Below are positions 1-5,993 of a stretch of DNA of 12,695 nt, piece after piece. Under the pieces are notes generated by a model. It was not told the origin of the DNA. It worked only from the letters and a program-made list of their open reading frames with translations, and searched no databases. The DNA comes from Candidatus Aminicenantota bacterium. GTDB lineage: Bacteria; Acidobacteriota; Aminicenantia; Aminicenantales; Saccharicenantaceae. Position 1 is the stretch's first letter, and the number at the start of each line of letters is the position of its first letter. Position numbers and translations under genes: made by a program. The stretch is taken from NCBI GenBank assembly GCA_026393955.1, contig JAPKZE010000323.1, forward strand, positions 1-12,695, read 5' to 3'.

Positions 1-131
1 GGCGCTTTATCAAGGAATGGGTCCCCGTCCGTCCCGTGCCCCGATCCGGGGGCTGGTTCGAATCCGTCTGGGCCGACTATCGCGACGGCAGGATCGTCGT
101 CGACGACCCGGTTGTCGCGGAGGAGGAATGA
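1..131 (+). CDS. 3' end of an unidentified protein (partial)
   Basis: An open frame (codons from base 3) runs in from the left edge and stops at TGA 129-131. It encodes 42 visible residues, beginning RFIKEWVPVRP and ending DDPVVAEEE. The tail is aromatic (Trp/Phe/Tyr) in its first two thirds and acidic at the end, which looks like a genuine protein C-terminus. I do not recognise the family. The stop overlaps the ATG of the downstream dehydrogenase (ATGA), and that gene's Shine-Dalgarno lies inside this frame, so the two are probably one operon and translationally coupled. A link with the dehydrogenase's pathway is inference only. Confidence 0.6.
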   Translation, partial: RFIKEWVPVRPVPRSGGWFESVWADYRDGRIVVDDPVVAEEE

Positions 132-940
132 ACGTGCCAGCAAGACAGCGAGCAGCCGCGCCCACGGCCGTGGTCACCGGCGCCGGCCGGGGCATCGGCC
201 GGGCCATCGTCCTGGCCCTCGTCCGGGAGGGCTTCGACGTCGTCGGGATCGACGTCGTCTTCGAGCCCGAAAACAAGAAGAAGGGCCTCTTCGAGGTCAA
301 GGAGAGGGTCCGCGGGCTCGGCGGCCGGTTCCTGCCCGTCGGCGGCGACATCTCCCGGCTCGAGGACCACGACCGCATGCTCGACGCCGCGGTCGGCGTC
401 TGCGGCCGGATCGACGTCCTGGTCAACAACGCCGGCGTCGCCCCCCTCGAGCGGCGGGACATCCTGGAGACCTCCCCCGAGAGCTTCGACCGGCTCATGT
501 CCGTCAACGCGCGGGGGCCGTTCTTTCTGACCCAGAACGCGGCCCGACGCATGGCCGCGCAGAAACCGCGCAAGGACGGAGTCCCTTCGTCCATCATCTT
601 CATCACGTCCATCTCGGCCGTCGTGTCATCGACCTCGCGGCCCGAGTACTGCCTGTCCAAGGCGGCCCTGAGCATGGCCTCGACGCTCTACGCCGACGCC
701 TTGGCCGCCAAAGGCATCGGCGTCTACGAGGTCCGGCCCGGCCTCATCGCCACGGACATGACCGCCGGGGTCAAGGCCAAGTACGACCGGCTCATCGCCG
801 GAGGGCTGGTGCCGCAGGGGCGCTGGGGACTCCCGGAGGACGTCGGCCGGGCCGTGGCCGCCCTGGCCCGCGGCGATCTCCGCTTTTCGACAGGAGCGGC
901 CATCGAGGTCTCCGGGGGCATGGCCATCAGGCGGCTCTGA
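128..940 (+). CDS. SDR-family NAD-dependent oxidoreductase (3-ketoacyl-ACP reductase-like)
   Basis: A 270-residue classical short-chain dehydrogenase/reductase, normal length for the family and soluble. The cofactor glycine motif TGAGRGIG is at residues 17-24. Asp42 at the end of the second beta strand favours NAD(H) over NADP(H). NNAG is at 100-103, and the tetrad is Asn127, Ser161, Tyr174 and Lys178 (YCLSK). A RPG turn at 203-205 precedes the substrate-covering TDMT segment, and VSGG lies near the end. It resembles the subgroup annotated as 3-ketoacyl-ACP reductases, which often sit in sugar or carboxylic-acid catabolic clusters rather than fatty-acid operons, so the substrate is open. I chose ATG 128 because it overlaps the upstream stop and follows GGAGG at 119-123. 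An in-frame ATG at 17 would lie inside the upstream gene and add a basic, non-SDR extension. Confidence 0.9.
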   Translation: MNVPARQRAAAPTAVVTGAGRGIGRAIVLALVREGFDVVGIDVVFEPENKKKGLFEVKERVRGLGGRFLPVGGDISRLEDHDRMLDAAVGVCGRIDVLVNNAGVAPLERRDILETSPESFDRLMSVNARGPFFLTQNAARRMAAQKPRKDGVPSSIIFITSISAVVSSTSRPEYCLSKAALSMASTLYADALAAKGIGVYEVRPGLIATDMTAGVKAKYDRLIAGGLVPQGRWGLPEDVGRAVAALARGDLRFSTGAAIEVSGGMAIRRL

Positions 941-966
941 GCCGCCGGCGTCAACGGGTCCCGTTG
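930..966 (+). other. Tandem hairpins at the end of the dehydrogenase gene
   Basis: Two compact perfect stems follow each other. The first is GGCGGCT/AGCCGCC (930-936 with 940-946, 3-nt loop) and spans the TGA stop. The second is CAACGG/CCGTTG (952-957 with 961-966, 3-nt loop). Neither is followed by a T run, so they are not standard intrinsic terminators. They could slow polymerase, protect the 3' end or help end transcription. The right arm of the second overlaps the proposed -35 of the next gene. Confidence 0.4.
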
Positions 967-992
967 CGGGCCCGACCTGTCTATGGTACCTT
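964..992 (+). promoter_or_regulatory. Possible sigma-70 promoter for the LiaF-like cluster
   Basis: TTGCGG (964-969), 17 bp, then TACCTT (987-992) preceded by TGG, an extended -10. Start of transcription would be near 999, leaving about 14 nt with the Shine-Dalgarno GGAGGGA (1003-1009) before ATG 1013. Both hexamers are weak matches, so this is tentative. The position and spacing are its main support. Confidence 0.35.
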
Positions 993-1012
993 AGACCGGA
1001 ACGGAGGGAACA

Positions 1013-1702
1013 ATGAGCGCGCATAGAACCCAAGGGCGTATTTTCTGGGGCCTCATGCTCATCTGCCTGGGCGTCCTTTTTTTATTGGACCAGATGGGCC
1101 GGCTGGATTTCGGCGACCTCGTCGGGCGCTTCTGGCCGGTCATCTTCATTGTCATCGGCGTCTCCATTCTCCTCAGCAATAACTTCAAGAACGTCGGCTC
1201 CGGGATCTTCTTCATCCTTTTCGGCGCGTTCTTCCTGCTGCTCCGGCTACACATCTTCGACCGGGCGGTCTGGCATTACATCTGGCCCCTGGCCATTATC
1301 GCGACGGGCCTGTGGCTGCTCCTCCGGCCGGCCTGGCACCCGAACAGGAGCGAGGCCTCCGAAGTGGGCGGCGACGACCTCGCCATCAGCCAGGTCTTCT
1401 CGGGCTCGGCCCGCAAGGTCGAATCCCAGAACTTCCGGGGCGGCAAGGCCGACGTCGTCTTCGGCTCAGCCGAGATCGACCTCCGGGCCGCCAAGCTCGC
1501 CGGGGGCCAGGCGACGCTCGTCCTGTCCGTCGTCTTCGGCGGGATCGAGGTCTACGTCCCCCGCGACTGGCAGGTCGTCCTCGAAGGGAGCCCGGTCCTC
1601 GGCTCGATCGACAGTCACAAGAAGGCCGCGACGGTCCCCGCGACCCAGACCCTGACCGTCAAAGGATCGGCCGTGTTCGGCTCGATCGAGGTCAAGGAGT
1701 AG
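1013..1702 (+). CDS. LiaF/DUF5668-like membrane protein
   Basis: A 229-residue membrane protein in two parts. The N-terminal half has four predicted membrane segments (about 9-27, 38-56, 62-79, 88-105), with the repeated pattern Gly-x-x-Leu-x-x-x-Gly-x-x-Phe-Leu-Leu followed by Trp-Pro (WPVIF at 41, WPLAI at 91). This is typical of LiaI-LiaF-like (DUF5668) regions. The C-terminal half (about 120-229) is a soluble, strand-rich repeat domain with FGSAEID, FGGIEVYVP, LGSID and FGSIEVKE, as in LiaF C-terminal domains. LiaF proteins sense or dampen cell-envelope stress through a two-component system in Firmicutes. No kinase or regulator lies here, so that role cannot be transferred. ATG 1013 follows GGAGGGA at good spacing. 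The stop is TAG, 7 nt before the next ATG. Confidence 0.8.
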   Translation: MSAHRTQGRIFWGLMLICLGVLFLLDQMGRLDFGDLVGRFWPVIFIVIGVSILLSNNFKNVGSGIFFILFGAFFLLLRLHIFDRAVWHYIWPLAIIATGLWLLLRPAWHPNRSEASEVGGDDLAISQVFSGSARKVESQNFRGGKADVVFGSAEIDLRAAKLAGGQATLVLSVVFGGIEVYVPRDWQVVLEGSPVLGSIDSHKKAATVPATQTLTVKGSAVFGSIEVKE

Positions 1703-1709
1703 ACCGGCC

Positions 1710-2519
1710 ATGCGGAAGGGTCTCTTCTGGTTCCTGGCCGTTGTCATCACCCTCGGCTCGGCCGCCCATCAGCGGATGACCGGGCCGACCTATCCGCTTC
1801 GCGGCAAGGCCGTCGTCGACGGCGCCGAGGTCCGATACCGCCTGCCGCGAAGCGCCGAGACCGTGGCCGACGCCGAGGTCGCGGTGCCGGCGCCCGCTCC
1901 GATCGAAGGCTGGATCGATTGGAAGCGTTTCCCCACGGCGGACGACTGGGCCCGGATCGCGCTCGTCCGGGAGGGCGACCGGCTCGTCGGGCGCCTGCCG
2001 AAACAGCCGGCGGCCGGCAAGCTCGCCTACCGGGTCACCCTGAAGGCGGGCGGCGAACCCGTCGTGATCACCGGGACCGAGCCGGCCCTGATGCGCTACA
2101 AGGACCCCGTGCCGCTCTGGGTCATCATCCCCCACGTGCTGGTCATCTTCACGGCCATGCTCTTCTCGACCGCGGCCGGCTTGGCCGCGCTCGACAAGAA
2201 GCGCAACCCGCGGCGGCTCGTGCTCTGGACGGTCGGCCTGCTCTTCCTGGGCGGGTTCGTCCTCGGTCCGCTCATGCAGAAGTTCGCCTTCGGCGTCGCC
2301 TGGGCCGGTTTCCCGCTGGGCATGGACCTGACGGACAACAAGACCCTGATCGCGTTCATCTTCTGGATCGCGGCCCTCGTCGCGGGCCGGAAGGGGCGGC
2401 CGGCCCGGCCGTTCGTCCTCGCGGCCTCTCTCGTCATGCTCGTCATCTACCTCATCCCGCACAGTCTGCTGGGGTCCGAATTCGACTATTCCAAAATGGG
2501 ACAAGGAGGTCCTTCATGA
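1710..2519 (+). CDS. Unnamed multi-pass membrane protein, coupled to cytochrome c
   Basis: A 269-residue protein of unknown function. An N-terminal signal or anchor helix (about 5-20) is followed by a soluble, probably periplasmic, beta-rich region (25-130) opening with RMTGPTYPLRGK. Four membrane helices follow (about 135-160, 169-188, 211-226, 234-252). Between helices two and three is a striking stretch with GP, QKFAFG, GFPLG and DLTDNKT (186-212). I believe this recurs in related membrane proteins encoded beside c-type cytochromes, but I cannot name a family. AAGGAG at 1694-1699 is its likely ribosome site, overlapping the end of the LiaF-like gene. Its TGA overlaps the start of the cytochrome gene, so the products are likely made together. 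A role in electron transfer or heme-protein assembly is inference. Confidence 0.75.
   Translation: MRKGLFWFLAVVITLGSAAHQRMTGPTYPLRGKAVVDGAEVRYRLPRSAETVADAEVAVPAPAPIEGWIDWKRFPTADDWARIALVREGDRLVGRLPKQPAAGKLAYRVTLKAGGEPVVITGTEPALMRYKDPVPLWVIIPHVLVIFTAMLFSTAAGLAALDKKRNPRRLVLWTVGLLFLGGFVLGPLMQKFAFGVAWAGFPLGMDLTDNKTLIAFIFWIAALVAGRKGRPARPFVLAASLVMLVIYLIPHSLLGSEFDYSKMGQGGPS
2503..2510 (+). promoter_or_regulatory. Strong Shine-Dalgarno of the cytochrome c gene
   Basis: AAGGAGGT lies 5 nt before ATG 2516, inside the last codons of the membrane-protein gene. It fixes the cytochrome start and shows that the long in-frame upstream extension (open back to 1919) is not translated. Confidence 0.8.
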
Positions 2520-2902
2520 AGAAAGCGATCAGCCTGGCCATCCTGATCTCAGCCGGCGCGATCATGGGAACGGCCCTCGCCCAGTCGGGCGGACAGGCCG
2601 CGGCGGGCGTCCCGGCCGATGTCCAGGCCGTCTTCAAGAACCACTGCGTCCGCTGCCATACGGGCTCGAAGCCCCCCAAGGGATTGAGCCTCATCCCCAG
2701 CAAGGTCGAGGCCATCATCGACGCCCCGAGCGCCGGAGTCCCGGACCTCCTGCTCATCAATACAAAGGACCCGGGGTCGAGCTACCTACTGAAAAAGGTC
2801 CGGGGCGGGGAAGGCATCACCGGGAAGCAGATGCCGCCCGGCAAGGTCCTGCCGGCCGAGGACATGAAGGTCCTCGAGGCCTGGATCGCGGGCCTGAAAT
2901 AG
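2516..2902 (+). CDS. Exported mono-heme cytochrome c
   Basis: A 128-residue protein with a typical Sec signal peptide (MKK, hydrophobic core 5-20, cleavage after ALA at residue 22). The heme-attachment motif CVRCH is at residues 44-48. A distal-ligand methionine in QMPPG (Met106) and a closing helix (EDMKVLEAWIAGLK) complete a class I cytochrome c fold of usual length. The KGLSL pattern after the heme motif, an SSYLL before the MPPG loop and the final Trp-Ile resemble small cytochrome c domains of planctomycete/acidobacterial proteins. It should carry electrons in the periplasm. The partner is unknown but may be the membrane protein encoded just upstream, with which it overlaps by 4 nt. The stop is TAG. 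The gene ends 9 bp from the convergent TonB-like gene with no terminator visible between them. Confidence 0.88.
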   Translation: MKKAISLAILISAGAIMGTALAQSGGQAAAGVPADVQAVFKNHCVRCHTGSKPPKGLSLIPSKVEAIIDAPSAGVPDLLLINTKDPGSSYLLKKVRGGEGITGKQMPPGKVLPAEDMKVLEAWIAGLK

Positions 2903-2911
2903 GCCGGCCGC

Positions 2912-4624
2912 TCACTTCAGCTGGAACCTCACCGTCACGGTGAAGACGACGGAGACGGCCTTACCGTCGATGACCTTCGGCTCGTAGATCCACTGTTTGA
3001 CGGCGTCGATGGCCGCCTGGTCGAGGAGCGGGATGGACCGCAGGACCATCGTGTCGATGACTTTGCCGGCTTCATCCGCCCTGACGCTGAGGATGACCAC
3101 GCCCTGGACCCCTGCCGCCCGGGCGGCCTCGGGGTAAACGGGCTTGGCCTCTTTGATCAGCTGCGGCGGCTCGATGGCCCCCTCGGCCTTGACCGCCCCG
3201 GCGGCGAATTTCTCGAGCATCTTGGCCTTTCCATCGTCTTTGAGGGTGAAGCGGACTGTCACGGTGAAAAGGACTTTGCGGGCTTTGCCGCCGATGAGCA
3301 GGGGCTCGTACTTCCACTGCTTGACCGCGGCCAGGGCCGCCTGATCGAGGGGAGCGACGGAGCGGAGGATGCGGGCATCGACGACGTTGCCCTGTTCGTC
3401 GGCCTTGGCTTCGAGGATGACGACGCCTTCGACGCCGGCTTTGCGGGCCTCATCGGGATAGACGGGATCGACCTGCTTGACTAGCTTGGGCGGCTTGACA
3501 TCTCCCACGGCCCGGACGGCGTCGCCCTCGAACCGCTTCTGGTCCTCGATCCCCGCGACCCCGCCCTGCACCCCTCCGGCCACACCGCCCTCGACCCCGC
3601 CTTCGACTCCTCCGGCGACACCGCCGACGGCACCGCTGACCTCGGGTTTGTTTTTTTCATCCAGCCTGAACCGCATGGTCACCGAGAAGACGACCGGCCT
3701 CGGATTGCCGTCGATGATCATGGGCTCATAGACCCACTGCTTGAGGGCCTCGACGGCCGCCTGGCCGAGCAGCGGGTCGCCCCGAAGGATCTTGACCGAG
3801 GCGACGCGGCCATAATTGTCGGTCGTCGCCTCCAGGATGACCAGGCCTTCGACGCCGCCCTTTTTGGCGGCCTCCGGATAGACCGGCGCGACCTCTTTGA
3901 TGAGCTTGGGAGGCTTGACCTTTTCGCCGGACTTCAGCACACCGGGAACCACGCCGCCCACGACCCCGCCCGCGCCTCCCGCGGCGGCGGCCGGCTCACC
4001 CAGCCATCGCGCCACGCGCAGGGTGATGAAATACGACTTGAGCTTGCTGTTCTCGAAACCGAAAACCGCCGAGCTCTTCTCCGGCAGCGAGAACTCCGTG
4101 TTCAACAGGTTCGCCTTCAGCTCGTCGCCGCTCTGCTCGTAGACTTCGATGCGGAACTGGTTGCGTTCGGGCAGGCGGCCCGGCGTGACCATGACCAGGT
4201 AGGCCTGTCCGTTGATCCGGAAAATGTGGAAGGCCTTCTCGGTCCTCCCCTTTTCCCAGACCAGGGTCGTTTCGGTCAACAGGCTGATGTCCGTGAGACT
4301 GAAGACCTTCTTGATCTGCTCGTCGGTGGCCACGTTCTGCTCGTCCTCGAAATTGGCGAACGTCAGGAATTCGAGGTACGACGAGGTCACCGGACGGTTG
4401 GGGATGTAAGGCTTCTCCCGGCCGCCCTCGAGGATCCTCATCTTCAGCTCGAAGGCGGAAGCCGTGAGGCCGCCGGCCGGTCCGGCATCTCCTCCGGACG
4501 CTGTTCCCAGGACCGCTTTTTCATCGGCCGCCGGCGACTGGGGTTTCTTGCCGCACGCGAGCGCGGCGGCGACCGACAGGATCAGAAGCGCTCCGAAGAG
4601 CTTACGGCCCATCGCATTTCTCAT
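2912..4624 (-). CDS. Lipoprotein with three tandem TonB C-terminal domains
   Basis: A 570-residue predicted lipoprotein: signal peptide with lipobox ALAC and lipidated Cys24. An N-terminal domain (about 55-208) has no name I can give. It contains FRIEVYEQ and a FGFENSK/SYFITLRV ending. Three TonB_C domains follow (about 237-321, 377-461, 485-570). Each starts KPPKLIK or similar, then PVYPEAAR, GVEGxVIL, a DxxGxV turn, LDQAAxxAVKQWxYEP and a final FxVTVRF strand. Glycine-valine linkers separate the domains. Normal TonB has one such domain behind one inner-membrane helix and pairs with ExbBD. This protein has no helix besides the signal, so it may act as a periplasmic scaffold or TonB-box binder rather than an energy transducer. 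ATG 4624 follows AAGGGGGA at 5-6 nt. The gene starts 12 nt after the anti-sigma stop and is probably co-transcribed. Confidence 0.85.
   Translation of the reverse strand: MRNAMGRKLFGALLILSVAAALACGKKPQSPAADEKAVLGTASGGDAGPAGGLTASAFELKMRILEGGREKPYIPNRPVTSSYLEFLTFANFEDEQNVATDEQIKKVFSLTDISLLTETTLVWEKGRTEKAFHIFRINGQAYLVMVTPGRLPERNQFRIEVYEQSGDELKANLLNTEFSLPEKSSAVFGFENSKLKSYFITLRVARWLGEPAAAAGGAGGVVGGVVPGVLKSGEKVKPPKLIKEVAPVYPEAAKKGGVEGLVILEATTDNYGRVASVKILRGDPLLGQAAVEALKQWVYEPMIIDGNPRPVVFSVTMRFRLDEKNKPEVSGAVGGVAGGVEGGVEGGVAGGVQGGVAGIEDQKRFEGDAVRAVGDVKPPKLVKQVDPVYPDEARKAGVEGVVILEAKADEQGNVVDARILRSVAPLDQAALAAVKQWKYEPLLIGGKARKVLFTVTVRFTLKDDGKAKMLEKFAAGAVKAEGAIEPPQLIKEAKPVYPEAARAAGVQGVVILSVRADEAGKVIDTMVLRSIPLLDQAAIDAVKQWIYEPKVIDGKAVSVVFTVTVRFQLK
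3551..3634 (-). repeat. Gly-Gly-Val coding tandem repeat
   Basis: Residues 331-358 of the TonB-like protein are seven near-copies of a four-residue unit (Gly-Gly-Val plus Ala, Glu or Gln). The DNA is a degenerate 12-bp tandem repeat. It forms the flexible linker between TonB_C domains 1 and 2. A shorter related Ala/Gly/Val linker (residues 211-229, 3938-3994) precedes domain 1. Such repeats can change copy number by slippage. Confidence 0.75.
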
Positions 4625-4636
4625 GATCTTCCCCCT

Positions 4637-5113
4637 TCACGGAGTTTTCTGAGCCCAGACGAAGACGGTGTCCGTCCCCTGGGGTTGGTAAACGAAGGTC
4701 TGAGCGGGAGCGCCGCCCACCTTGACATAGGCGATCTCGAAGCGGTCGGCCGGCGTGATCGCCCGCGCATCGAAGCCCGGCCCTCCGGTCTGGCGAAGAA
4801 GCCAGAAACCCGTCAGCGCGATGACAGCCGCCATCGCGGAGGCCGCGGCCCACTGCCAGGCCAGTCGTCCGCCGCTCCCCTTGGCCTTCGGGGCCGGGAC
4901 GAGACGGCCGGCTTCCTCGGAGATCCGCCTCCAAAGGGCTGCCCCGTCCCCCGTCTGGCCGGGTCGGACAAGCAGGCTCCGCGCTTCCTCGCGGCTGAGA
5001 AGCCGTTCCTGGCAGCGCGGGCAACGGTCCATATGGATCCGGATCAGCCAGTCCCGGAAGGGCCGCAGGGGCAGCGCGGCGTAGAGCCGCTCAACCGTTT
5101 TGCAGAAGTCCAT
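4637..5113 (-). CDS. Anti-sigma factor with N-terminal zinc finger
   Basis: A 158-residue single-pass inner-membrane protein. The cytoplasmic N-terminus has the zinc-binding anti-sigma pattern His27-x3-Cys31-x2-Cys34, with Cys4 upstream as the possible fourth ligand. One membrane helix follows (about 86-106, ending WLLRQ). The short periplasmic tail carries AQTFVYQPQGTDTVFVWAQ, plausibly the sensory part. Proteins of this class hold an ECF sigma factor inactive until an envelope signal releases it. The ATG at 5113 lies 23 nt inside the 3' end of the ECF sigma gene, so translation is probably coupled and the pair made in fixed ratio. The TonB-like gene starts 12 nt downstream. The zinc-finger part is short, so the match rests on the motif, membrane topology and position beside the sigma gene. 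Confidence 0.8.
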   Translation of the reverse strand: MDFCKTVERLYAALPLRPFRDWLIRIHMDRCPRCQERLLSREEARSLLVRPGQTGDGAALWRRISEEAGRLVPAPKAKGSGGRLAWQWAAASAMAAVIALTGFWLLRQTGGPGFDARAITPADRFEIAYVKVGGAPAQTFVYQPQGTDTVFVWAQKTP

Positions 5114-5663
5114 GATCGTTCTCCAGTAGGGCCTTGATCTTGCGCCGGGCGTTGAACAGGTAGACCCGGGCGGTCGAAGCCGAGCAGGCCAATACTTCGG
5201 AAATGTCCTTGGCCGTGTAGCCTTCGTTGGCCCAGAGGCAGAGAGCCGTCCGCTCGCGCGGCGAGAGGGCCTCGAGAAGCTTCGAGGGCAGGGGGGCGGG
5301 ATCGGCCGGATCGATATCTCCCGGCCGGCCGAGCACGGCCGGTTCGAACCGGGCCCGGACCGAGAATTCCGCGAAGCGCCTCTTTTTCCTGAGCATGTCG
5401 AGCGATCTCCTGTAAGCGATGGTCAGGAGCCAGGTCTTGAAGCTCCTCTCCCGGTCGTAGCGGTCGAGGCGCCGGAAGACCTGGAGGAAGGTCTCCTGGC
5501 AGACGTCCTCGGCGTCCTGCCGGTTGCCGATGACGTTCAAGGCGACGGACAGGACCAGGGTCCCGTAGGTCTCGACCATGGCCCGGTTGGACGCGGCCTT
5601 CCCCCCCAGGCAGCCTTCGATGATCTCCCGTTCGTCCACTGGTAGCCTTGTCCCTTCGTCCAT
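5091..5663 (-). CDS. ECF-type RNA polymerase sigma factor
   Basis: A 190-residue group 4 (RpoE-like) sigma factor of typical length. Region 2 spans about 24-95, with the signature DAEDVCQETFLQVFRRLDRY (50-69), then RSFKTWLLTIAYRR for -10 recognition and melting. A variable linker follows. Region 4 spans about 127-180: LSPRERTALCLW, YTAKDISEVLACS, the helix-turn-helix recognising the -35, and TARVYLFNARRKIKALL. It overlaps the anti-sigma gene by 23 nt and heads a three-gene minus-strand operon ending in the TonB-like lipoprotein. That protein is the best guess for a regulated target. No good Shine-Dalgarno precedes ATG 5663. A GTG eight codons later (residue 9), with AAGG upstream, is an alternative start that would keep both domains. 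Confidence 0.9.
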   Translation of the reverse strand: MDEGTRLPVDEREIIEGCLGGKAASNRAMVETYGTLVLSVALNVIGNRQDAEDVCQETFLQVFRRLDRYDRERSFKTWLLTIAYRRSLDMLRKKRRFAEFSVRARFEPAVLGRPGDIDPADPAPLPSKLLEALSPRERTALCLWANEGYTAKDISEVLACSASTARVYLFNARRKIKALLENDHGLLQNG

Positions 5664-5705
5664 CGAGATTACGCCGGCACGTCGGGGGGCGTTTAGGCGC
5701 CTCCA

Positions 5706-5734
5706 TTCCTACACCTTTCGCCGTCCCCTGTCAC
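5706..5734 (-). promoter_or_regulatory. Possible promoter of the sigma/anti-sigma/TonB operon
   Basis: On the minus strand GTGACA (5734-5729), 17 bp, then TAGGAA (5711-5706), about 42 bp before the sigma start codon. The -35 is five of six to consensus; the -10 is weak. It might be housekeeping or an autoregulated ECF site. I see no clear AAC-type ECF -35, so the call is tentative. Confidence 0.3.
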
Positions 5735-5765
5735 GCCCTCCTCTTAAGCCAAGGCGAGGAGGACG

Positions 5766-5924
5766 GCCGAATCCGACATTGGGAAAGTTTAGCCGGGGCG
5801 CGTGGCGGATGAGGGTAGTTTCCCTGGAAACCGACAAAACGTGTTTGAGCGAGGCTTAGCGTAAGCCGAGCGAGTTGTTTTGGCGCCGAATCCGACGCAC
5901 GTCCCGGCGTCTTCAAACTTTCCC
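5766..5924. repeat. Nested palindromic intergenic element (REP/MITE-like candidate)
   Basis: This 159-bp stretch in the non-coding gap contains several nested symmetries. GGGAAAGTTT (5781-5790) is the exact inverse of AAACTTTCCC (5915-5924), with CCGGG/CCCGG just inside. CAAAAC (5835-5840) mirrors GTTTTG (5877-5882). In the centre GGCTTA-gcg-TAAGCC (5853-5867) is a tight hairpin flanked by GAGCGA direct repeats (5847-5852, 5868-5873). GTTTCC-ct-GGAAAC (5818-5831) is another. The 12-bp GCCGAATCCGAC occurs directly repeated at 5766-5777 and 5885-5896. It has no credible coding content. It may be a REP-like or miniature mobile element, or a structured regulatory region between divergent operons. 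Confidence 0.55.
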
Positions 5925-5954
5925 GGGAGGATGAGGCTGTCCTCCGAGCCGATT

Positions 5955-5984
5955 TTGACATGAGCGGGCCGTCTTTGCTACATT
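5955..5984 (+). promoter_or_regulatory. Strong sigma-70 promoter of the diguanylate cyclase gene
   Basis: Perfect TTGACA (5955-5960), an 18-bp spacer and TACATT (5979-5984) with TGC directly upstream as an extended -10. Transcription should start near 5990-5992, only 2-4 nt before ATG 5994. The mRNA is therefore leaderless or nearly so. Confidence 0.75.
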
Positions 5985-5993
5985 CTGACGCAA

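Noticed and set aside
17..127. Extended N-terminus of the dehydrogenase from ATG 17
   Set aside because: It would overlap the upstream gene, adds an Arg-rich non-family segment, and ATG 128 has its own ribosome site.
1919..2515. In-frame upstream extension of the cytochrome c gene
   Set aside because: It lies inside the membrane-protein gene and would bury the clear signal peptide that begins at ATG 2516.
3551..3634. CRISPR-like array in the 12-bp repeats
   Set aside because: The repeats have no spacers, are in frame and encode a Gly-Gly-Val protein linker.
5731..5961. A 76-codon minus-strand frame in the palindromic gap
   Set aside because: It is produced by the repeat sequence, lacks a ribosome site and contradicts the promoters on both sides.
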